21,302 nucleotides of DNA, taken from the NCBI GenBank assembly GCA_900554845.1, contig USIY01000014.1, positions 1 through 21,302 on the forward strand. Reading direction: 5' to 3'. The translations under genes and the position numbers were made by a program. Positions 17,351 to 21,302 of the stretch are shown one piece after another. The notes beneath the pieces were generated by a model. The model saw nothing but the letters and a program-made list of their open reading frames with translations, made no database searches and was not told the origin of the DNA. This DNA is from an uncultured Bacteroidales bacterium. GTDB taxonomy: Bacteria > Bacteroidota > Bacteroidia > Bacteroidales > Muribaculaceae. Positions within the stretch are counted from its first letter, which is position 1. Every line of letters begins with the position of its first letter.

Positions 17351-17662
17351 ATGGATTTGACTATGTTATGGTATTTGGTCCCGAGCGTGATAATGTTCGT
17401 GGCAGGCGTGTACGGGTTCGTGACACGCAAAAATATGATAGCCCTGCTGATATCATTGGAATTGATGCTCAATTCAGCCGATTTGAATTTTATAGTTTTC
17501 AACCGCTTCTTGTATCCGGGTTCGATGGAAGGCATGGTGTTCACTTTATTCGCAATAGCCATCGCCGCGGCAGAGACGGCGATAGCGATAGCAATCATTG
17601 TAAACATATACCGTTCGATCGGCAGTACAGAAGTCGACTCGGTTGATAAATTGAAAGATTGA
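17351..17662 (+). CDS. nuoK: NADH-quinone oxidoreductase subunit K (NuoK)
   Basis: The 103-residue subunit has three helices and carries the two membrane glutamates of the proton path, Glu37 (LLISLELMLNSADLNF) and Glu75 (IAIAAAETAIAIAI), matching Glu36 and Glu72 of E. coli. Five bases separate it from nuoJ, and its stop lies two bases before the likely ATG of nuoL, so translation is probably coupled. Confidence 0.96.
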   Translation: MDLTMLWYLVPSVIMFVAGVYGFVTRKNMIALLISLELMLNSADLNFIVFNRFLYPGSMEGMVFTLFAIAIAAAETAIAIAIIVNIYRSIGSTEVDSVDKLKD

Positions 17663-17664
17663 CC

Positions 17665-19650
17665 ATGGGCATAACACTTCCGATATTGATTCTTGCCATA
17701 CCGTTCACGATGTTCCTCATTCTGGGCATCGGCGGTGTGAAGATGTCGCGTAAAATCGCCGGTATACTCGGCATCACGGCATTGGGCACTGTAGCTGTCA
17801 TCAGTTACTATGTAGCCTTTTCATATTTTTTCAGCAACGATCCCCGGTTCATTCTCGACGGAGTGCGCCAGCAATGTCAGATGTTCGATGTGACATGGCT
17901 CGCGTTTACGGACCGTCTTGTAGTGAACATCGGTTTCCTGTTGGATCCAATCAGCGCGATGATGCTTGTGGTGATCACCACTATCTCATTCATGGTGCAT
18001 CTCTACAGCTGGGGGTACATGGAGCATGAGCCCGGATTCCAGCGTTACTACGCGTTCCTGGCCTTGTTTACATTCTCGATGCTCGGACTGGTAGTAGCCA
18101 CCAATATATTCCAGATGTACATATTCTGGGAGCTGGTGGGCGTAAGCTCCTATCTGCTCATCGGATTCTTCTACAAGCTTCCCTCGGCTGTCTCGGCTTC
18201 CAAGAAAGCTTTCATCGTAACCCGCTTCGCGGACCTGTTCATGCTTATCGGTATATTGGTGCTGAGCTATTATGTATCGAACGCACCGGCGGACGGACCT
18301 CTGGGAACATCCTCGGCGTTCAATTTCCTTATGCTCAACAACAATGCCGGAACCATAGCGAACACTATGCTCGGCGCCACATTCATGGGAGGATCGGTTC
18401 TCACATGGGCCATGATTCTTATCTTTGTGGGCGGTATGGGTAAGTCGGCCATGTTGCCGCTGCATATATGGCTTCCCGACGCAATGGAGGGTCCCACACC
18501 TGTTTCGGCGCTGATCCATGCCGCAACGATGGTTGTGGCCGGTGTCTATTTGGTGGCGCGTTTCTTCCCGTTGTACTGCATAGTCCCCGATTCGCTGACC
18601 TTCATTACAATAGTCGGAGCAATCACGGCGTTCTACGCCGCTGTTGTGGCTTGTACGCAGATCGACATCAAGCGAGTTCTTGCGTTCTCCACAATATCTC
18701 AGATAGCGTTCATGATGGTGTCCCTCGGTGTTGCGTACAACCAACCAATCGAAGGTGTTCACTATTCCGGTCTGGGCTACATGGCCTCGATGTTCCATCT
18801 GTTTACGCACGCCATGTTCAAGGCTCTCCTGTTCCTTGGAGCAGGTGCGCTGATTCATGCGGTCCACAGCAACGACTATACAAAGATGGGCGGTTTGCGC
18901 AAATATATGCCGATCACTCACTGGACATTCCTGATAGGCTGTCTTGCGATCGCAGGTATTCCTCCCTTCTCAGGATTCTTCTCCAAGGACGAGATGCTGG
19001 CTGCGATGTACAATAACAATTGGCTCTGGGGTGCATGGATGTCGATGGTAGCAGGCCTGACGGCTTTCTATATGTTCCGTCTTTACTATCTGATCTTCTG
19101 GTGGGAGGAGAATCCAGAATATAAGAAAGAGGGTCATAAACCTCATGACGCTCCCTGGCAGATGTCAGTGCCCTTGCTGTTCCTGGCAGCTGTGAGCTGT
19201 GTGGCCGGCTTCATACCTTTCGGAAACTTCGTCACCTACAATGGGGAACCTTACCACATCCATCTGGAGACTCCGGTTGCCGTGACGTCGATCGTGATAG
19301 CCCTGCTTGCCATTGGTCTGGCTACATTGATGTATGCGAAGAAGAATCCGCTTCCCACGAAGTTCAAGAATGCTATGCCAGGTCTTTGGAAAGCCGCGCA
19401 TCACAGGTTCTATTGGGACGAAATTTATCAGTTCATCACGCATAAGATTATTTTCAATATCATTTGTCGCGGAATCGCTTGGTTCGACCGTCATATCATC
19501 GACGGAGCAATGAACGGCCTTGCGGCAATGACGAATTTCTTCAGTGTGAAAATCAAGGGAATGCAGTCCGGTTATATCCAGGCATATGTGCTCTGGTATT
19601 TCTTCGGAGCTCTGGTTCTGGCTGCAATCACCTGGATATGCTTACTATAA
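17665..19650 (+). CDS. nuoL: NADH-quinone oxidoreductase subunit L (NuoL)
   Basis: The 661-residue antiporter-like proton-pumping subunit at the far end of the membrane arm. It retains the key charges: Glu156 in FWELVGVSSYLLIGF (helix 5) and Lys260 in GGMGKSAMLPLHIWLPDAMEGPTPVSALIHAATMV (helices 7-8). The C-terminal part includes the long lateral helix region and a final helix. I chose the ATG at 17665. A TTG two codons upstream at 17659 overlaps the nuoK stop (TTGA) and is a weaker option. The protein is somewhat longer than the 613-residue E. coli protein. nuoM follows after 25 bases. Confidence 0.95.
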   Translation: MGITLPILILAIPFTMFLILGIGGVKMSRKIAGILGITALGTVAVISYYVAFSYFFSNDPRFILDGVRQQCQMFDVTWLAFTDRLVVNIGFLLDPISAMMLVVITTISFMVHLYSWGYMEHEPGFQRYYAFLALFTFSMLGLVVATNIFQMYIFWELVGVSSYLLIGFFYKLPSAVSASKKAFIVTRFADLFMLIGILVLSYYVSNAPADGPLGTSSAFNFLMLNNNAGTIANTMLGATFMGGSVLTWAMILIFVGGMGKSAMLPLHIWLPDAMEGPTPVSALIHAATMVVAGVYLVARFFPLYCIVPDSLTFITIVGAITAFYAAVVACTQIDIKRVLAFSTISQIAFMMVSLGVAYNQPIEGVHYSGLGYMASMFHLFTHAMFKALLFLGAGALIHAVHSNDYTKMGGLRKYMPITHWTFLIGCLAIAGIPPFSGFFSKDEMLAAMYNNNWLWGAWMSMVAGLTAFYMFRLYYLIFWWEENPEYKKEGHKPHDAPWQMSVPLLFLAAVSCVAGFIPFGNFVTYNGEPYHIHLETPVAVTSIVIALLAIGLATLMYAKKNPLPTKFKNAMPGLWKAAHHRFYWDEIYQFITHKIIFNIICRGIAWFDRHIIDGAMNGLAAMTNFFSVKIKGMQSGYIQAYVLWYFFGALVLAAITWICLL

Positions 19651-19675
19651 CCCCACTCAATAACAACAATTCAAT

Positions 19676-21193
19676 ATGCTTTTCGGAAATTTCTTAATCT
19701 GGTTTGTAGTCGTACCCATCATCATGATGGCGGGGCTTGCATGCTGTGGACAGAACAACATGAAAGCTATCCGTGGGGTTATGGTGACATGCTCCAGTGT
19801 GCTGCTTGCCATGTCCATTTATCTGGTTGTGGCGTTTATCGGCCAGCGTGCGTCGGGCAATGACGCCGAGATGCTGTGGATGGGCAGCTGGATGTGGTAT
19901 GAACCTCTGAACATTCACTTGGCTGTAGGTGTGGACGGCATCTCCGTGTTGATGCTTCTGCTTACATCCGTCATCGTGTTCTGCGGTACGTTCGCGTCGT
20001 GGAAGATTAATCCTCTTCCCAAAAACTTCTTCCTCTGGTTCTCATTGCTGTCAACCGGTGTATACGGATTCTTTATTTCCATAGACATGTTCACAATGTT
20101 CATGTTCTATGAGGTGGCATTGATTCCCATGTATCTTCTTATCGGAGTATGGGGGACAGGCCGCAAAGAATATTCGGCAATGAAACTTACCTTGATGCTG
20201 ATGGGCGGTTCCGCGTTCCTGATGCTCGGACTGATGGGAATATATTGGCACGGCACTCCGGAAGGAGTAGCTCCGACATGGAATATTCTTGAGATATCTC
20301 ATTACGGATGCATAGACTATGGCTGGCAGAATCTTTTGTTCTGTTTCACGTTCGTAGGTTTCGGCGTACTTGGTGCCATGTTCCCGTTCCATACATGGAG
20401 TCCCGACGGTCATGCATGCGCCCCGACGGCAGTCTCTATGCTTCATGCCGGTGTGCTTATGAAGCTCGGAGGATACGGCTGTTTCCGTATCGCCATCTTC
20501 CTGTTGCCTCATGCTGCGAATGAACTTGCATGGATATTCATCATCCTTACGGGCATCAGCATCGTTTACGGCGCCTTCTCGGCATGCGTGCAGACGGACC
20601 TGAAATATATCAACGCATATTCTTCCGTGTCGCACTGCGGTATGGTGCTGTTCGCTCTTCTGATGTTGAACTGCACGGCGATGACGGGTGCGATTCTGCA
20701 GATGTTGAGCCACGGTCTGATGACGGCCCTGTTCTTCGCCCTGATCGGTATGATCTACGGACGTACGCATACGCGTGACATTCGTCAGATGGGCGGTTTG
20801 ATGAAAATCATGCCTTATCTGGGAGTCTGCTACATGATCGCGGGTTTTGCTTCGCTGGGTCTTCCCGGTATGTCAGGATTCGTTGCGGAGATGACGATCT
20901 TCTTCGGAAGCTTCGAGCACGCCGATATGTTCCATCGCATCTTCGTGATCGCTGCCACGACATCGATCGTAATCACTGCAGTTTATATCCTGCGTGTCGT
21001 AGGCAAGCTGGTTCTCGGTCCAGTACAGGACGAGCATCATCTGCAGCTTACTGACGCAGAGTGGTGGGAGCGTCTGGCAACGGTAGTTCTGATAGCCTGT
21101 CTGGCAGGTATCGGTTTCTTCCCCAACTGGCTGGCCGAAACAATCTCAAGCAGTTTCAAACCTATTGTCGATGCGTTGGCAATGGCCATTTAA
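19676..21193 (+). CDS. nuoM: NADH-quinone oxidoreductase subunit M (NuoM), TM7 lysine replaced
   Basis: The 505-residue antiporter-like subunit of complex I has about 14 helices. It keeps Glu146 in YEVALIPMYLLIG, Lys263 in HAGVLMKLGGYG and Glu405 in GLPGMSGFVAEM, which line up with Glu144, Lys265 and Glu407 of E. coli. The helix 7 segment normally containing Lys234 (as in AVKMP before PLHGWLPDAH) reads GFGVLGAMFPFHTWSPDGH, with Leu232 in place of the lysine and no other lysine in that helix. The frame is intact, so this is a substitution and not an error of length. Pumping through this subunit may differ from the textbook model. nuoN starts 26 bases later. Confidence 0.95.
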   Translation: MLFGNFLIWFVVVPIIMMAGLACCGQNNMKAIRGVMVTCSSVLLAMSIYLVVAFIGQRASGNDAEMLWMGSWMWYEPLNIHLAVGVDGISVLMLLLTSVIVFCGTFASWKINPLPKNFFLWFSLLSTGVYGFFISIDMFTMFMFYEVALIPMYLLIGVWGTGRKEYSAMKLTLMLMGGSAFLMLGLMGIYWHGTPEGVAPTWNILEISHYGCIDYGWQNLLFCFTFVGFGVLGAMFPFHTWSPDGHACAPTAVSMLHAGVLMKLGGYGCFRIAIFLLPHAANELAWIFIILTGISIVYGAFSACVQTDLKYINAYSSVSHCGMVLFALLMLNCTAMTGAILQMLSHGLMTALFFALIGMIYGRTHTRDIRQMGGLMKIMPYLGVCYMIAGFASLGLPGMSGFVAEMTIFFGSFEHADMFHRIFVIAATTSIVITAVYILRVVGKLVLGPVQDEHHLQLTDAEWWERLATVVLIACLAGIGFFPNWLAETISSSFKPIVDALAMAI

Positions 21194-21219
21194 TAATGAA
21201 CAACAAGACAATTTAAACA

Positions 21220-21302
21220 ATGGGCTATTCACAATTTGGGGCGATGATCCCCGAGTTAATAATATTGGGCATATTCCTTGTGGTGTTTGTCGCTGATGTC
21301 TT
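21220..21302 (+). CDS. nuoN: NADH-quinone oxidoreductase subunit N (NuoN), N-terminal fragment
   Basis: An ATG at 21220 opens a frame that reaches the right edge: 27 codons reading MGYSQFGAMIPELIILGI and continuing hydrophobic, which fits the first helix of NuoN (a PE-x-x-x start is typical). It lies 26 A-rich bases after nuoM, where nuoN is expected. The identity rests mainly on position and this short similarity. Confidence 0.85.
   Translation, partial: MGYSQFGAMIPELIILGIFLVVFVADV

Noticed and set aside
17659..17661. TTG as the start of nuoL
   Set aside because: It would overlap the nuoK stop (TTGA), but an ATG lies just two codons later; ATG is far more common, and the protein loses nothing conserved.

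Overview
The window looks like a chromosomal segment of an anaerobic Bacteroidales bacterium. A Muribaculaceae-type gut commensal is my best guess, from the roughly 50% GC and the gene content, but this is an inference and not a proven assignment. Supporting signs are an 11-subunit type complex I with fused nuoCD and no nuoE/F/G, ATP synthase genes in the order D-C-B-E-F-H-A-G, a subunit a with a lipoprotein-like N-terminal extension, A-rich leaders without clear Shine-Dalgarno sites, and a promoter of the Bacteroidetes TTTG/TAnnTTTG type. All convincing genes are on the + strand.

Left part (1-5070): the 3' two-thirds or so of an alpha-2-macroglobulin family protein gene, open at the left edge, overlaps by four bases (ATGA) the gene for ribonuclease Z (rnz). 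After 81 bp comes a gene for a predicted lipoprotein of unknown function. A strong hairpin followed by a T-rich run (5124-5184) probably ends this transcription.

Central and right part (5240-21302): one Bacteroidetes-type promoter (5240-5271) precedes a tightly packed run of 18 genes: nuoA, nuoB, nuoCD, nuoH, then atpD, atpC, atpB, atpE, atpF, atpH, atpA, atpG, then nuoI, nuoJ, nuoK, nuoL, nuoM and the start of nuoN. A complete F1Fo ATP synthase gene set therefore sits inside the complex I gene set, between nuoH and nuoI. Gaps at the two junctions are 56 and 19 bases, with no terminator or consensus promoter seen in either. The layout suggests a single respiratory 'super-operon' in which the ion-pumping quinone reductase and the ATP synthase that spends its gradient are co-expressed.

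Functionally, the Nuo complex lacks the NADH-binding module, so it probably takes electrons from ferredoxin, flavodoxin or an NADH module encoded elsewhere, reduces menaquinone and exports protons. The ATP synthase has a c subunit with proton-type (not sodium-type) residues. The most notable points are the nested operon, a NuoM without the usual TM7 lysine, a subunit a with a large predicted periplasmic lipoprotein-like domain, a one-domain epsilon subunit, and a long sense-strand hairpin between atpE and atpF. I see no CRISPR array, mobile element, tRNA or rRNA, and no wholly new multi-gene system.
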